A stretch of 64,000 nt of DNA from an uncultured Bacteroidales bacterium (GCA_900315705.1 ONAB01000011.1:62001-126000), one strand, 5' to 3'. Counted from the stretch's first letter, positions 7,084-19,200 are shown. Numbers and translations are program-made. The notes: generated by a model from the sequence alone, not told the origin.

Positions 7084-8640
7084 ATGCATAAAACCACATT
7101 TCTTCTTTTCGCCCTGCTTTTGTGCACCGGTTTGTACGGCCAGGCACGCGACACCATCTACATCCACGAGGAGCGGATAGTCTATGACACCGTCTATTTA
7201 CACGACACCATCTACCAATTCGCAGCCGCACAGTTAGACACGCCTGTAGTGTCAAAGCCGGCGGCGAAGTTCGTGCCCGATGTCTTCAAAGGGTTTCATT
7301 TCGCCTACACATCCCAATACAATATGACGCAAGTAGCGGTTTTCACCGCCGCCGACGGTACTTCCGGATCCCCCACAGCCAAGATGGGCAGCGGGTTCGC
7401 GGGAGGTTTCGAGTTCTCCTACCATTTCGCCAAGTATTTCGGGGTGGCCGCAGGGGTAGGCTTCGGCTCCCACTATGTGCTGCAGGTAAACTCCCCCAGC
7501 ACCAACCTGTATTGGGGACACAACCCCAACCACCACCGATTCAGCCAAGGCGCGTTTTTGTTTCCCCTCAAGTTTGAGTTCCACATACCCTTCAACGACA
7601 ACTTCTATTTCCTGGCGGACGCCGGCATCCGATTCAACGTCCCTTATTACAACTACGGCCATCTCAGTGCCCACTTTAACAATTGGGGTGACAACGCCAC
7701 AGAGTGTTCCTTGGAAATCAATCGCTCCATAGCCCATTCTATTCAGTCGGAACTGCTCCTTGACCTGGGATTCTACTACCGTCTGCCCAACAACGGTTTG
7801 CTGCGGTTTTCCATAGGCACCAACCTGTCGCTGTCGAAGCCTTGGCTGGGTCACTATGAAATCCACACCGGCAACGAGGTTTCGGAAAACGGAACCATCT
7901 CGCTGAAAAACAACTATTTCTATCCTCAAATAGCCTATGTCAACACCTTCCAGCGCTATAAAGAGAAAGAGTTCCACAAGGTACCCTGGTTTGACGAAGT
8001 TTACCCCAGCTGGTCCAACCAGAAACGCTATCTCCGTCACGAGTTGCAGCTGAACTTCGGGATACCGAATATGCAAAGCATCCATTCCAATATGGTGGAT
8101 GGGATGTTGCTTTACCAATGGTTCCCCAATCTGTTCGAAAACACCAGTTTCGAGCCCAACCTTCTGACCTCTTCCGACAGATACTATACCAATATGCATT
8201 TCACGCCGGTCATATCACTGAGTTACCATTACCGCGTGCAGAAATTTTTATGGTTCGGCGCCACCGCCAATTTCACGGAACTCCACAACCATTATTATGA
8301 CCGTACAACCGATCAGAGAATACAGGATATGTCGATGCGGTTTGTCGCCTTCAACTTGTTGGCGGACATCAGATTCTCCTACCTCAATTTGCCGCGCATC
8401 ACGCTATACTCTGAAATATCCGGAGGAATACAGCTTGGCCGGGAGACCATAAACCTGGCGAATGACGAATATGTGTCATCTCCCATAAACCAACCCAGGA
8501 AGACATTTGTTGGCAAATTCCCGACCTACCACCTCACGGCATTGGGCATCAAAGCGGGAGCCAAGGGATGGTTCGGCAATGTGGAGTTCGGCACTGGTTA
8601 TAAAGGATTTGTCAACGCCGGCGTGGGATACGAGTTTTAG
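7084..8640 (+). CDS. Outer-membrane beta-barrel protein paired with the sigma factor
   Basis: A 518-residue protein with a signal peptide (about 1-20, ending in LYGQ), a short periplasmic segment with repeated RDTIYIHEE, YDTVYLHDTIY words (about 21-42), and then alternating aromatic/polar strands to the end, as in outer-membrane barrels. It ends in GVGYEF; a terminal Phe is usual for barrel proteins. Glycine-rich strands such as GSGFAGGFEFSYHF and GVAAGVGFGSHYV support the barrel call. It sits 12 nt after the membrane-tethered sigma factor and shares its DTVY words, suggesting a functional pair. The ligand or transported compound, if any, is not evident. Confidence 0.75.
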   Translation: MHKTTFLLFALLLCTGLYGQARDTIYIHEERIVYDTVYLHDTIYQFAAAQLDTPVVSKPAAKFVPDVFKGFHFAYTSQYNMTQVAVFTAADGTSGSPTAKMGSGFAGGFEFSYHFAKYFGVAAGVGFGSHYVLQVNSPSTNLYWGHNPNHHRFSQGAFLFPLKFEFHIPFNDNFYFLADAGIRFNVPYYNYGHLSAHFNNWGDNATECSLEINRSIAHSIQSELLLDLGFYYRLPNNGLLRFSIGTNLSLSKPWLGHYEIHTGNEVSENGTISLKNNYFYPQIAYVNTFQRYKEKEFHKVPWFDEVYPSWSNQKRYLRHELQLNFGIPNMQSIHSNMVDGMLLYQWFPNLFENTSFEPNLLTSSDRYYTNMHFTPVISLSYHYRVQKFLWFGATANFTELHNHYYDRTTDQRIQDMSMRFVAFNLLADIRFSYLNLPRITLYSEISGGIQLGRETINLANDEYVSSPINQPRKTFVGKFPTYHLTALGIKAGAKGWFGNVEFGTGYKGFVNAGVGYEF

Positions 8641-8817
8641 TGAGGTCAACCTCGACCGCGGCAGCATCCACTCCTGCCACGAGTTCACAAATCCTAGGGG
8701 ACGTGAGTCGAACTGTTGTGTCAGACGAAGTGCTGTAATACAACAATTGTGCTACAAATAGCTGAAAAATGGGGGTTGGTGAAAAAAGGGAGTTGTTGTA
8801 TAGCTCTTCCTGTGATT
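8641..8817. other. Convergent intergenic region, no gene seen
   Basis: 177 bp between the convergent barrel and T9SS genes. I see no convincing hairpin terminator, RNA gene or coding frame; it ends in A/T-rich, G-runs-containing sequence before the T9SS stop. Confidence 0.4.
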
Positions 8818-10866
8818 TTAACGCTTGACAAACTTCGCGTAACGCACCCCTTTATCTGTAACTATACGGAACAAATAGAGTCCCGAGGGGAGATCTGAAA
8901 CGACCACATCATATTGTGTAGCGGTGCGAAGCAGGCGCCCCCCCATATCATAAACGGACACCTCTTGAAGGCAGGTCTCCTCACCCTCCAATTCAATGTA
9001 AACCGTATGGCTGCCGGGATTGGGATAAAGTTTCACGTCCATAGCCGGCTTCGTGTATGGAGACAACCCGACATTATAGGGGACGGCAAACTCATCGCGA
9101 TGATAGGCGCCGAAAACAGCCCTGCTGGTGGGCCCGGCAAAATAGAGAACGGAGTCAATCTGCATATTGCTCCAAACATCCAAGGCAACCAAAAGATCGC
9201 CATTCGGTTGCGGCTGGATCAGGTGCGTGTATTGAACCCTGTCAACCTGGAGCGGTATAGTGTCAATAAAAGTGCCGTCAATGCCCCATACTCCGATAAA
9301 GATCTTGTCGCTGTTTTCATCCTTAACCCAACCAGCAAGAGAAAACACGCGGTTTCCATAGACAAATTTCTGTGCGTGTCCATACGCAGCCAATAGCATC
9401 CCTCTCCAACCGTTGTAGTAGCATGTGCCATAATTGATGAAAGCACCCGACTGGCTGTTGTAACGGACCGTCAAGGGGAAATAATAGTGCGCCAGACCCT
9501 CCTGGGCGCCACCACGGTCAAACAACACTCCGTCGCCTAACAAAAGGGTGTCCTGATTGGAATCCGAGGTGACTGAACCAAGCACATAGACGGAATTGTC
9601 GGCGACAGCGATGCCTCCATAAGACACGCTGGCTCCTTTAAAATGGGGTTGCTGCACCCATGCCACATCGCCCTGAGGGGTCAGCTTCACCAAAAAAGGA
9701 TTGCCGCACGTCACCTCATCACCATTCGAACAATCGACCGAATGCAAACTATCCACAAACACTCTGGAAGGATATTGGGTAGGATGGCTACTGAGTTTGC
9801 CCGACAGATACAAATTGTCCTCCTCATCCGCAGCAAAACCTAATAATTCAAGTGTAAAAAAGGGTGCCCAGCCCTGCTCGGTAAGGGAATCCAAACTACC
9901 ATAATGGGCAAGATAATAATCCCTCATCAGCATCATATTCTCCGTATCTCTGAAGAGCAGTTTGTGGGAAAGCAGTCGCCCGTCAGGGGAGAACTTGTAA
10001 AACGCAGTCGATTGGAAAGAGCATATATGGCCTGTAGTGCCCGGCAGGTAAAGATCATATGTGCGGGTGCTGTCGCCGCAATAGACCACTATAGTGAAAG
10101 GGTCTTCCTCATTACCGTTATATTGAAACGGGGAGATAATACAAATTTTCCCTTCCGAATCCCGATGCAAGAGCGATGGATTGATAAAAAGGTTATTCTT
10201 GCCACGTGTTTGCGTACCGGGGTACATTGTCCTGTTGTAACTTTCAATAAAAATCTTGTTCAGCACCTGACCGTCCAAGTCAAGCGTGACAATAAAATCG
10301 TAATGGCCAGAACAGAAAGGCGGTTTTCGCAAGCTGGCAGGCAACGTATGGACATCGTGACCAGTCACCATCGTATCTATGAACCAGCACCATGGACCAT
10401 AACCCGAAGCGCCACCATAATCCATATAGCAATTACCCGCCACCAATATCTGGCCATCGCGCAACTCCATAGCCGCAGGATAGAGACGATTATAGCCATT
10501 TAGGCTGATAATGCGGTGCCAAACCTGATTTCCGAGAGTGTCGAACTTGGCTATCAGGAGATTATATGTGCCTAACGACACCACCTGGGAGCCCAGTTCT
10601 TCCGCCACATAACCTTCGGAGGGTGAATTTCCCCAACAGGCATCGCTCCCGAAAAAGCCGAAACAGTAGATATTGCCCTCGTCATCGGTCTCCATAGTGA
10701 TAATCCTGTTTTTAAAGGTTGGGGAATTTCCGTCGTGACCCATATAGGAACGGAACCACTTCCAATATCCTGCAGTATCCTGCGCCACGGCAGTAATCAT
10801 CAAGCCGACAAAACATATAACTGCATTTACGCGCAAGGCAAAAGAGAGGATTTGCTTTCTTTTCAT
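8818..10866 (-). CDS. T9SS type A sorting-domain secreted protein
   Basis: A 682-residue secreted protein. The N-terminus has a basic start and hydrophobic signal segment (about 1-29). The middle is made of beta-rich segments with repeated patterns such as GNIYCFGFFGSDACW, GQILVAGNCY, NNLFINPSLL and NSVYVLGSVTSD. These resemble beta-propeller (SBBP-like) blades that read out values over steps. The C-terminal about 75 residues are a type A sorting domain: VKLYPNPGSHTVYIELEG, EVSVYDMGGRLL, LPSGLYLFRI and a basic end KFVKR. The T9SS should export it across the outer membrane and remove the domain. It stands alone on the minus strand and faces fusA divergently. Its specific function is not recognisable. 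Confidence 0.85.
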   Translation of the reverse strand: MKRKQILSFALRVNAVICFVGLMITAVAQDTAGYWKWFRSYMGHDGNSPTFKNRIITMETDDEGNIYCFGFFGSDACWGNSPSEGYVAEELGSQVVSLGTYNLLIAKFDTLGNQVWHRIISLNGYNRLYPAAMELRDGQILVAGNCYMDYGGASGYGPWCWFIDTMVTGHDVHTLPASLRKPPFCSGHYDFIVTLDLDGQVLNKIFIESYNRTMYPGTQTRGKNNLFINPSLLHRDSEGKICIISPFQYNGNEEDPFTIVVYCGDSTRTYDLYLPGTTGHICSFQSTAFYKFSPDGRLLSHKLLFRDTENMMLMRDYYLAHYGSLDSLTEQGWAPFFTLELLGFAADEEDNLYLSGKLSSHPTQYPSRVFVDSLHSVDCSNGDEVTCGNPFLVKLTPQGDVAWVQQPHFKGASVSYGGIAVADNSVYVLGSVTSDSNQDTLLLGDGVLFDRGGAQEGLAHYYFPLTVRYNSQSGAFINYGTCYYNGWRGMLLAAYGHAQKFVYGNRVFSLAGWVKDENSDKIFIGVWGIDGTFIDTIPLQVDRVQYTHLIQPQPNGDLLVALDVWSNMQIDSVLYFAGPTSRAVFGAYHRDEFAVPYNVGLSPYTKPAMDVKLYPNPGSHTVYIELEGEETCLQEVSVYDMGGRLLRTATQYDVVVSDLPSGLYLFRIVTDKGVRYAKFVKR

Positions 10867-10946
10867 AATAATATGGCACTAAAGTGTAACATTTCGTATG
10901 GCAATGCATACATACCCATAACGAAAAACAAGGGGGCAACGTTGCA

Positions 10947-10977
10947 GTTGTCAGGAAAAAAAAAGGTTGTATCTTTG
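10947..10977 (+). promoter_or_regulatory. Bacteroidota-type promoter of the EF-G gene
   Basis: GTTG at 10947-10950, 19 bp, then TATCTTTG at 10970-10977: close to the canonical TTTG-N19-TAnnTTTG. The start codon is 49 nt after the box. Confidence 0.7.
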
Positions 10978-11026
10978 CCCGTTCCTTCAACGAAGGATGA
11001 ATTATTACATAACCAACTGATTTACA

Positions 11027-13081
11027 ATGCAAATATCCAAACTACGCAACATCGGAATCGCGGCACACATCGATGCCGGAAAGACTACCGTCTCAGAACG
11101 CATACTCTTTTTCACGGGCGTGAACCGCAAGGTAGGCGAGACCCACGACGGCCAGGCCACGATGGACTTTATGAAACAGGAGCAGGAGCGCGGCATCACC
11201 ATCGCCTCCGCCGCCATCACCGCCAACTGGAACGGGCACCAGATCAACCTCATCGACACGCCGGGCCACGTGGACTTCACCATCGAGGTGGAGCGCTCGC
11301 TGCGCGTCATCGACGGAATGGTGGCCGTGTTCTGTGCCGTGGGCGGCGTGGAGCCCCAGAGCGAGACCGTCTGGAACCAGGCCGACAAGTACCGCGTGCC
11401 CCGCATCGCGTTCGTCAACAAGATGGACCGCACGGGCGCCGACTTCAACGAAGTGGTTGGCCAGATGAACAAGTATTTGGGCGCCAACGCGATGCCCATC
11501 CATCTGCCCATCGGGGCGGAGAACGAGTTCCAGGGTATGATTGACCTGGTGACGATGCAGGCCATCACCTTCACGGACAAAGAGCGCTTGGTGGGCGACA
11601 TTCCCGCCGAACTGCTGCCTGCCGCACAGGAGGCGCGCCGTGCTATGATTGAGAAATTAGCCGACTTTGACGACGAAATCGCCGAACTCTATCTGGAGGA
11701 TGCCGAAATCGGCGAGGAGATGCTCAAGAAGTCCATCCGCCAGTCCACCCTCAAGCTGATGGTCACGCCAGTGTTGTGCGGCGCCGCCTACAAGAACAAG
11801 GGCATCCAGCTGCTGTTGGACGCCATCGTGGACTATCTCCCCTCCCCCACCGACCTCGGGGCGGTGATTGCCCAGGATCCGCTTGACGAGGAACATACCA
11901 TCCAGCGCAACCCCTCCAACAACGAGAAATTCTCGGCCTTGGCCTTTAAGCTCATCAACGACCCCTACGTGGGACAGCAGACTTTCATCCGCATCTTCAG
12001 CGGCAAGCTGATGAGCGGTATGAGCATACACAACACCAACAAAGGCAAAGACGAGCGCGTGGGGCGCATCTTCCGCATCAAGGCCAAGGAGCGTGAGGAG
12101 ATCAGCGAGGCCGGCTGCGGCGAGATTGTCGCCTTGGTGGGAATGAAGCACACCCGCACGGGCGACACCCTGTGCGATGAAAGCCAGCCCATCCTCTTAG
12201 AGTCCATCAACGTGCCCCCCGCCGTCATCGAGATGAAGGTGGAGTTGGAGGACAAGAAGAGCCGAGACAAGTTGGGCGAGGCTTTGGCCAAGCTCTGCAA
12301 CGAAGACCCATCCTTCCACGCCCATTTCGACGAGGAGACGGAGGAGACCATCATCGCCGGTATGGGCGAGTTGCATCTCGAGATCTTGGTGGAGCGTCTT
12401 CGCGACGAGTTCAAGGTGCCGGTCACGGTGGGCGAGCCGTCGGTGTCGTTCCGCGAGACCATCACCGCCGCAGTGGAGAACAACTACCGTCACGTCAAGC
12501 AGACGGGCGGCAAGGGCCAGTTTGCCCACACGGTCATCCGTTTCGAGCCGAACCCGGGCAAGGGCTTCGAGTTTGTGGACGTCACCAAGGGCGGCGTCAT
12601 CCCCAAGGAGTTCATCCCCTCGGTGGAGAAGGGTCTGAGAAAGGCTATGGAGAAGAGTCCCGTGGCAGGCTATCCCGTGGTGGATGTGAAGTGCGTGCTG
12701 GTGGATGGCGGCTTCCACCCTGTGGATTCCAGCGATATGGCCTTCCAACTGTGCGCCGCGCAGTGTTTCAAGCAGGCCTTCAAGAAGGCGGGGCCCATCA
12801 TTATGGAACCGGTGATGAAGATCGAGGTGAACACGCCCGACGACTACATCGGCAACGTGACCCGCGACATCACCAAGCGCCGCGGCCGCATCGAGAATAT
12901 GCGCCGTTTCCGCAAGGGTTCGCAAAAGTTGGACGGTTTCTGTCCGCTGATGGAGATGTTCGGCTACGCCACCGCGCTTCGCAACGTCACCTCCGGCAGA
13001 GCCAACTATTCGATGGAGTTCTACCAGTATATGCCGATGCCCGCCGCCAAACAGGAAGAAGTGATTAAGGCGAGACTTTAG
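11027..13081 (+). CDS. fusA: Elongation factor G
   Basis: A 684-residue translational GTPase that drives ribosomal translocation or recycling. G motifs are intact: AHIDAGKTT (G1, about 13-21), RGITI (G2), DTPGHVDF (G3) and NKMDR (G4). Domains II-V follow, with [20 protein letters not shown] and the domain V ITKRRGRI segment in order. At 684 residues it is shorter than canonical Bacteroidota FusA (about 700-720). It reads [20 protein letters not shown] where canonical EF-G has GExHDGxATMDWM. It is not next to rpsL, rpsG or tuf. It may therefore be a second EF-G paralogue rather than the main translocase; the sequence alone cannot settle this. A clear -7 box lies upstream. Confidence 0.9.
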   Translation: MQISKLRNIGIAAHIDAGKTTVSERILFFTGVNRKVGETHDGQATMDFMKQEQERGITIASAAITANWNGHQINLIDTPGHVDFTIEVERSLRVIDGMVAVFCAVGGVEPQSETVWNQADKYRVPRIAFVNKMDRTGADFNEVVGQMNKYLGANAMPIHLPIGAENEFQGMIDLVTMQAITFTDKERLVGDIPAELLPAAQEARRAMIEKLADFDDEIAELYLEDAEIGEEMLKKSIRQSTLKLMVTPVLCGAAYKNKGIQLLLDAIVDYLPSPTDLGAVIAQDPLDEEHTIQRNPSNNEKFSALAFKLINDPYVGQQTFIRIFSGKLMSGMSIHNTNKGKDERVGRIFRIKAKEREEISEAGCGEIVALVGMKHTRTGDTLCDESQPILLESINVPPAVIEMKVELEDKKSRDKLGEALAKLCNEDPSFHAHFDEETEETIIAGMGELHLEILVERLRDEFKVPVTVGEPSVSFRETITAAVENNYRHVKQTGGKGQFAHTVIRFEPNPGKGFEFVDVTKGGVIPKEFIPSVEKGLRKAMEKSPVAGYPVVDVKCVLVDGGFHPVDSSDMAFQLCAAQCFKQAFKKAGPIIMEPVMKIEVNTPDDYIGNVTRDITKRRGRIENMRRFRKGSQKLDGFCPLMEMFGYATALRNVTSGRANYSMEFYQYMPMPAAKQEEVIKARL

Positions 13082-13093
13082 ACTTTAGACTTT

Positions 13094-13171
13094 CCTTGAG
13101 CAGCCCCGTAGGGGCAAGAGCCCGGTAGCCCCGCACAAGGCGAAGCCGCAGTGTGGTGCCGTGACGAGGAG
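13094..13171 (+). repeat. Structured repeat family C, copy 1
   Basis: An 80-bp-class element that begins ccttgagcagccccgtag and ends gtgccgtgacgaggag. It contains hairpin 1 GCCCC-GTA-GGGGC and hairpin 2 with outer arms CCGCAC/GTGTGG and inner GGC-GAA-GCC. Related copies lie at 42935-43168, 44422-44604 and, reversed, 59690-59730. Confidence 0.8.
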
Positions 13172-13221
13172 CCTCGCACATCGCACATCGTAAATCGTAA
13201 ATCGTAAATCGTAAATCGCAA
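13172..13221 (+). repeat. Short tandem repeat, atcgtaaatcg words (family D)
   Basis: gcacatc twice, then taaatcg in four tandem copies. It directly follows a family C element, as it also does upstream of nadA at 43169-43198; the reverse-complement words occur at about 29740. Confidence 0.8.
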
Positions 13222-13224
13222 TAC

Positions 13225-13260
13225 AAAAAAAAAGACCGCCCGAAAGGACGGCCTTTTTTG
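13225..13260 (-). terminator. Terminator of the 2676-aa protein gene (minus strand)
   Basis: A GC-rich hairpin at 13234-13252 flanked by A9 and T6 runs. Read on the minus strand, two pairs are G-U wobbles; on the plus strand the same positions are A-C mismatches. The structure therefore works better for the minus-strand gene that stops at 13280 than for fusA. Confidence 0.75.
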
Positions 13261-13279
13261 TTTCATATCAATATTGGAA

Positions 13280-16200
13280 TTACCTCTTCACGAAGTTCTT
13301 GGTCACGATGCCATCCTCGGTCATCACGCGCACGAAGTACATACCGTCGGACAAGCCGGAGATGCTGATTTGCAACGGATTCTCGGCCACAACAAGCGTA
13401 TTGACCAACTGGCCATACACGTTGTACACCTCAACACCCGTGATCCGGATGCTGGCATCACTCACCGACACCACCACCTTGTCGGTGGCCGGGTTCGGGT
13501 AGAGCTTGACACTCTTCTCGAGATAGCTTTGGATACCCACTCCACCCGTGTGGAAGGAGACTGCATTTGACGGGTTGCTGGTCAAGCCGTTGGAGCAACG
13601 AGCCACCACAAAGGCTGCATATTCCGCGTCGGGAATCAAATCAGTAAGGGTGTAGGTTGTGGTATTGGCGATGACGGATTGCCAACCGCCCCCGGCCACA
13701 GCCTGGTAGCTGATTTCCCACTCGGTAGCCGTGTTAGGCTCCTGCTGCCAAGTCAACACCACGGAAGGCTCATTGGGATCCGCCGTGGCCGTCAGGTTGG
13801 TCGGAGCGGGACAGGTCTGCGTATCGTCGGGCAGCGTCTGGAAATAGACGTCAGCCGACCAGGCACTGGTCTCGTTCACATCGCAGACCGCCTGCACGTG
13901 CACCTGATAGTTGGTGTTGGGAGTGAGATTCTGCATCGTATAGGTGGGAGTGGTCACCACGGCAGACTGCCAGGTAGAAGATGAGACGGGCTTGTAGGCC
14001 ACATTCCAGCTGGTCTCCGCGCCGCCAGGTGTCCAGGTGGCGACTGCCGAGTTCTGCGTAATGCCCGCAGCGGCCACGGCCAGATTGGTGGGCGCGTCAC
14101 ACACAGAAGGCGTAATAGTGTCCAGAGAGACCTCAAGGTCGTCGATATACCAGGAGGTGAGGTCGGAGGAACCATTCACACGGATATAGCGGAAGGCGAT
14201 ACGAGTGGTGCTGGGCAGGCTCAATCCGGCGAGATCGGAGAAGGATCTGGTGGTCTGCGTGTAGGACTGGTCATACATACTCTGAAGGGACACGAAGGTT
14301 GAGGTGTCGTAGGGATCGGTCATATAGCCCAACTCGAGCACGGCATTCTGCACGGTCCAATGGTTGTTGTAGGCCCAGAAGGTCACCTTCAGCGTGCTGA
14401 TATCCTCCTGGAAGAGCGGCAAGGCAGTCACAATGTCGCCAAAAGCCACCTCCAGCGCGTGCGTGCCGGTGTGGGAAACGACAGCTGCAGGCTCGATATG
14501 CGGGTAGGTATAGCCATTGCGGGAGCCGGTGGAGGCAGAAATCCAGCAGGCAAGTTCACTATCATCGGTGCCTTCAAAGCCCGTGCTGTAAGGTGCAGCC
14601 GCCACAGAGATGGCGCCGCAAGCCGTATGGAAGGAGACAGGTCCCGTCCAGGCACTGTTGTCGCCAGGGCCACAGACAGAACGCACATACACATCGTACT
14701 GGGTGCTTGCGCTGAGATTCTGGATAGTGTAGCTCTGCGCCGTCAGAGAGGGCACGGTGGTACCGCTGCCCTGCACAAAGCCGTGGTAACCATATTCCAG
14801 TTCCCATTCCACAGCCGTGCCCACGGAAGTCCACGCCACATCGGCGCTGGTGGTGGTCACATTCGAGAAGGAGATGGTAGCGGGGGCAGGACAAGAGACC
14901 AACGTGGTGAAGGTCACCGTTTGGGTAGCATCAGGCACACTGTCGGTCACCGAGCAGTTGGTGATGACATACACCTGATACTCCGTGGAGCTGTTCAGAC
15001 CCGTGATCGTGACAGGGTTCTGGCTGGTCACTTCCGTCTGCCAGCTGCCGCCGCCAGTCGTGGGAGCGTAAAACACCGTCCAAGAGCTGTGCGTGGGATC
15101 GTTATCCGTCCAGCTCACATCGGCCGAATAGCTAGTGAGGTTGGTCACCGTCACACTGGTCTTCACCGGGGAGGGACAGTTGGGGATGATTTCCACCGTG
15201 AAGTCGTCGAGGTTCCAACCGGAGGAGGAGCCGGAACCGGTGAAGAGGATGGCGATTCTGCCTGAGACAGCCTGCACGCCGTTGAAGTCGAACGGTCCCA
15301 TAAAGTTACCATTGCCACCGGAGGCAGGGCCACGAGAGCCGGGAGTGCCGGCATTGCCCAGCACCTCGAAGGTGGCGGGATTGGTCACATCCGTAATTAC
15401 ACCGACAATAGCATTGGTGCCAGAACCGTAATGGGTAGCCCAGAAGGACATCCGCAGATCGTGGATGTCATTGGTGAATTCAGGCAGCACCAGCATATTG
15501 GTATCACCCTTGAACTCAATAGTGTTGCCGCCAGAGTGAGCAGCTTCACCATAATTTCTATAAACCATCGGGAAGACATTGCCGCTGTTGGTATAGGTGC
15601 GCGGAGTTTCCCAGCAAATCAGCGTGGAACCAGTGTAGTTCTCGAAGTTCTCAGTCCAAGGATTGCCCATAGAAATCGTCATCGCGCCGCAAGCGGTGGT
15701 GAAAGTGGCTTCCGTCCAGAAGCTGTACTCACCCGAGCCGCAATCGGAACGCATACGCACTTTGTAGGTCGTGTTGGGGTTCAGTCCGGTAAGCATCTCC
15801 GACAGGGAATAGACAGTGCCGAGGCTCACCCAGTTGGTGTCGGAGAGAGGTCTGTATTCGAGTTCCCAAGCCGATTCGGTATAACCGGCCACCCAGTTCA
15901 CCGTTGCACCGTCGTTGGTGATGGCGGAAATGGCAATGGAAGGAGCCACACAAGGTGAGAGCGTATCGCACGGAGAACCGAAAATGACATTGTTGCGGGA
16001 TGTGGAGGTCGAGCCCGAGGTGGGCATCGAGGTGGTGCTGTAGAGCGTAGTGCTACTATAAGCATAGCGAGTAGCCGTGAACGGGGCCGTATGCGTGCGC
16101 CAAGTGTTTCCACTGACAGAGTTGCCGGTTGTGTCCACTATAATCAACAGCAGATTGTCGGAACCATTGTAGAGGAACGGGGTGGAGAACTGGAAGGTGT

Positions 16201-19200
16201 TCAAACCGGTGTTGAGCGATTGAGTGCCACTATAGACCAGCTGGGCGTTCGAAGCATTTATCCAGCTGGAGCTGCTGGTGGCCGACGTATGCATCATATA
16301 AATCAGGAAAGTACGGTCAGACGTATGAGCGTTCATATCAAGAGTCAGCGCCTCAATGCTTCTGGGCGTGCCCAATTCGGAGGCGAGGAACAACTGCTGG
16401 GAATAGGCATACTTGTAGTAGCCGTAAGAGGGAATGTAGCTGCTGGTGGAGGTGCCGTTGCCCACAACCATATCGCCGCCCACCAGACACTCGGTGCGGA
16501 AGGTCGCCACCGTCCAATCGCTGCTTTCGGAGTTGTCGCAATTCGTCATCACGCGGACATCATATTGGGTAGTCTGGTCCAAGCCGCCCAGGAGGTAGGA
16601 GGTTCCGGTAACGTTGCCCACCGACATCCAGTTGTTCATTCCAGCCTCGGAGTATTCCAGCGTATAGCTGTCGGCGGTGCCGAAATGGCCCGCGCCCCAG
16701 GTAATCATAGCGGAAGAGCCGGTGACGTCGGAAACGGTCAGATTAGACACAGGGGAGCACAAAGGCATATAGTCGATGACCACGTCATCCACATAATAGC
16801 CGCTACTGGGAGCGTTGGAGACACGGAAGGCGATGAATTTGCCCGTACCCTGATAGTTGGCGAAGCCCACGAATTGCTCTGCGTAAGCATAGTTGGCCAT
16901 CGCTGACAGGTCAATGGTGTCAACGGGGACAAATGTAGTGCCATCAGAGGGGTTGGTCATCACACCCACCTCCAGCAAACCGGCAGTGCCGCTCTTGCAA
17001 GCCCAGAAGTTCACCATCAACTGACTGAGGTCAAGGGTCTGGTCCAATTCGGGAGCAATGGCAATGTTGTAGCAGCTGGGAGTCCAGTGGAAATCCAGAT
17101 AGTGAGAACCGCTGTGGGAATAGGAGGTGCTGTTCGGGATATAGACATTGTGGCTGTGGTCGGAGGCGAAACGGTTCCAGCAGATGATATAATCGCGCTG
17201 GTTCGACTGGTTGTCCACGCCCGTGTCATAGATGCCCGTCTCAAAATCCTCGGAGTAGGGCAAGTTCACAATCGCGCCGCAGGAAGTGCGGAAGTTGGTG
17301 CTGATGGTGGTGCTGTAGAAGTTGCCGCCACAGTCGGAAAGCACATAGATGTCGTATTCCGTGTTCGGGGTCAGACCGGAAATGGTAAGCGTGGTGTCCG
17401 TAACGGTTTGGGTGGTGCCGTTGCCGGGAACGAAACCGGCGGGACCGTATTCCACCACCCAGGAGGTGGCGTAAGCGGGCTCGGTCCAGTGCACCGTCAC
17501 CGTCTCAGAGGAGACATTGTCCACGACAAGATCGACGGGATGCTGACATACGGGAATGTAATCCAGCACCAGGTCATCCACACGGATGGCATTGTTGCTG
17601 GTACCATTGGTCACCCGGAAGGCGATGTATTGGCCGCTGCCCGTGTAGTTTTCCAGAGAACGCTCAATCAAAGCCCAGTCGCCCGTAGGAATGGTGTCCA
17701 CCACTTCAAAAGTGGTAAGGTCGTTCTTGTCGCTCATCACACCCAGTTCCACAATGGCGGTGGAAGAGGCTTCGGTCTTGCGCACCCAGAAGGAAATTTG
17801 CAGTTGGTTCAAGCTGATGGACGGATCCACCTGCGGCATAATGGCCAGCGAGGTAACACCAGGTCCGTCATAGAAGCGGAGCGCGTTGGGGGTGGAGTGC
17901 GCCGCCGAGGTGTTGTACACATAAACCGGCTTGGAAGGATCGGAAGTGTAGCGGTCCCAGCAATAGACGTATGCATCCGTTCCGGAACCGTAAGTGTCGG
18001 TGTCGAAATTCTGCGTGTAGGGAATATGGGTGATATTCTCGCATTCCGTGCGGAATGTGAAGACTTGAGACCAATCACTGTAGTCGTTGGTGCCACAGAC
18101 CGCACGTACTCGCACTTGGTATTGGGTGTTAGCGTTCAGGCCAGCCAGCAGATGGGAGGTGCCGGAGGAGGCGCTCATCGTGGTCCACACGCTGTCGGCA
18201 AGTTCCTTGTACTCCACCTCGCAGCCCTGTGCATTGTTGGGGTTCACCCAATGAATCTCGGCAGAGTAGGCATCCGAATAGCCCAATGACAAAGTGTTCG
18301 GGGTGATACAGGAGACGTTGTCGCAAGCCGTCAGACGGATGTTGTTCACCTGGGTGTGCAGTGTGCCCGTAGTGGGCATATTGGTGATGCTCCAGTGGGT
18401 GTTTGCATCATTGTCGTACACGCACTGCGAACGGTTTACATTGGTATTCTGCGTGTAGAACTTCGCATTGGAGTTGTTGTAGCTGCTGCCCGTTATATCG
18501 TTCACAATCAGCAACAGGTTGTCATAACCATTATAATAGAAATTGGTATCGAAAGCGATATCGACCCAGCGGTCTTGACCATTGTAGTTGAACGACACCG
18601 GACCAGAATAGACGTGCACGTAGCTGTCGAGAGGTGTAGCCCACACATTCTGCGTGAACACGGAGTCAGCGGTGTGCGCCATATAGATATCCAGTGTACG
18701 GGTAATGACCGTGGAGATGTTGTATTGGAAGGACATTCCGCTGAAATTGGCGGAAGTGTTGTTGAAATCACTGGGCAGGTAAATCTGCTCCGTGAAAGAG
18801 TTGAGGTAATGGTTCGACATCGGGAAGTGGTTGCCTTCAGTCGAGTATGTGGAGGAGGGATAGCTGTTGTTGGACACCTCTATCGGGGCGATACACGGGG
18901 TGTTGAAGTTGACAGTCACCGCAGTGCCGAGGTCGCCGCCGCCGCAATCGGGCTGCACCGAGACGGTATAAGAGGTTTGCTCGTCCAAGCCCATCAGGAC
19001 ATAAGAGGTCTCGGTGGTGGAGAAAGTGCTTGTGGTCTGCGTGCCGTTGTCGGTCAGCAGAATGTTATAGGCAGTGGCCGTTCCCACCACATTGGGATCC
19101 CAGCTCAGCGAGGCATTCGTGCCATAGATGTCGCTGACCTGAAGGTTCATCACCGGAGAGCAGGTGGGGGCAACATCAATCACCACATCGTCGAGATAGC

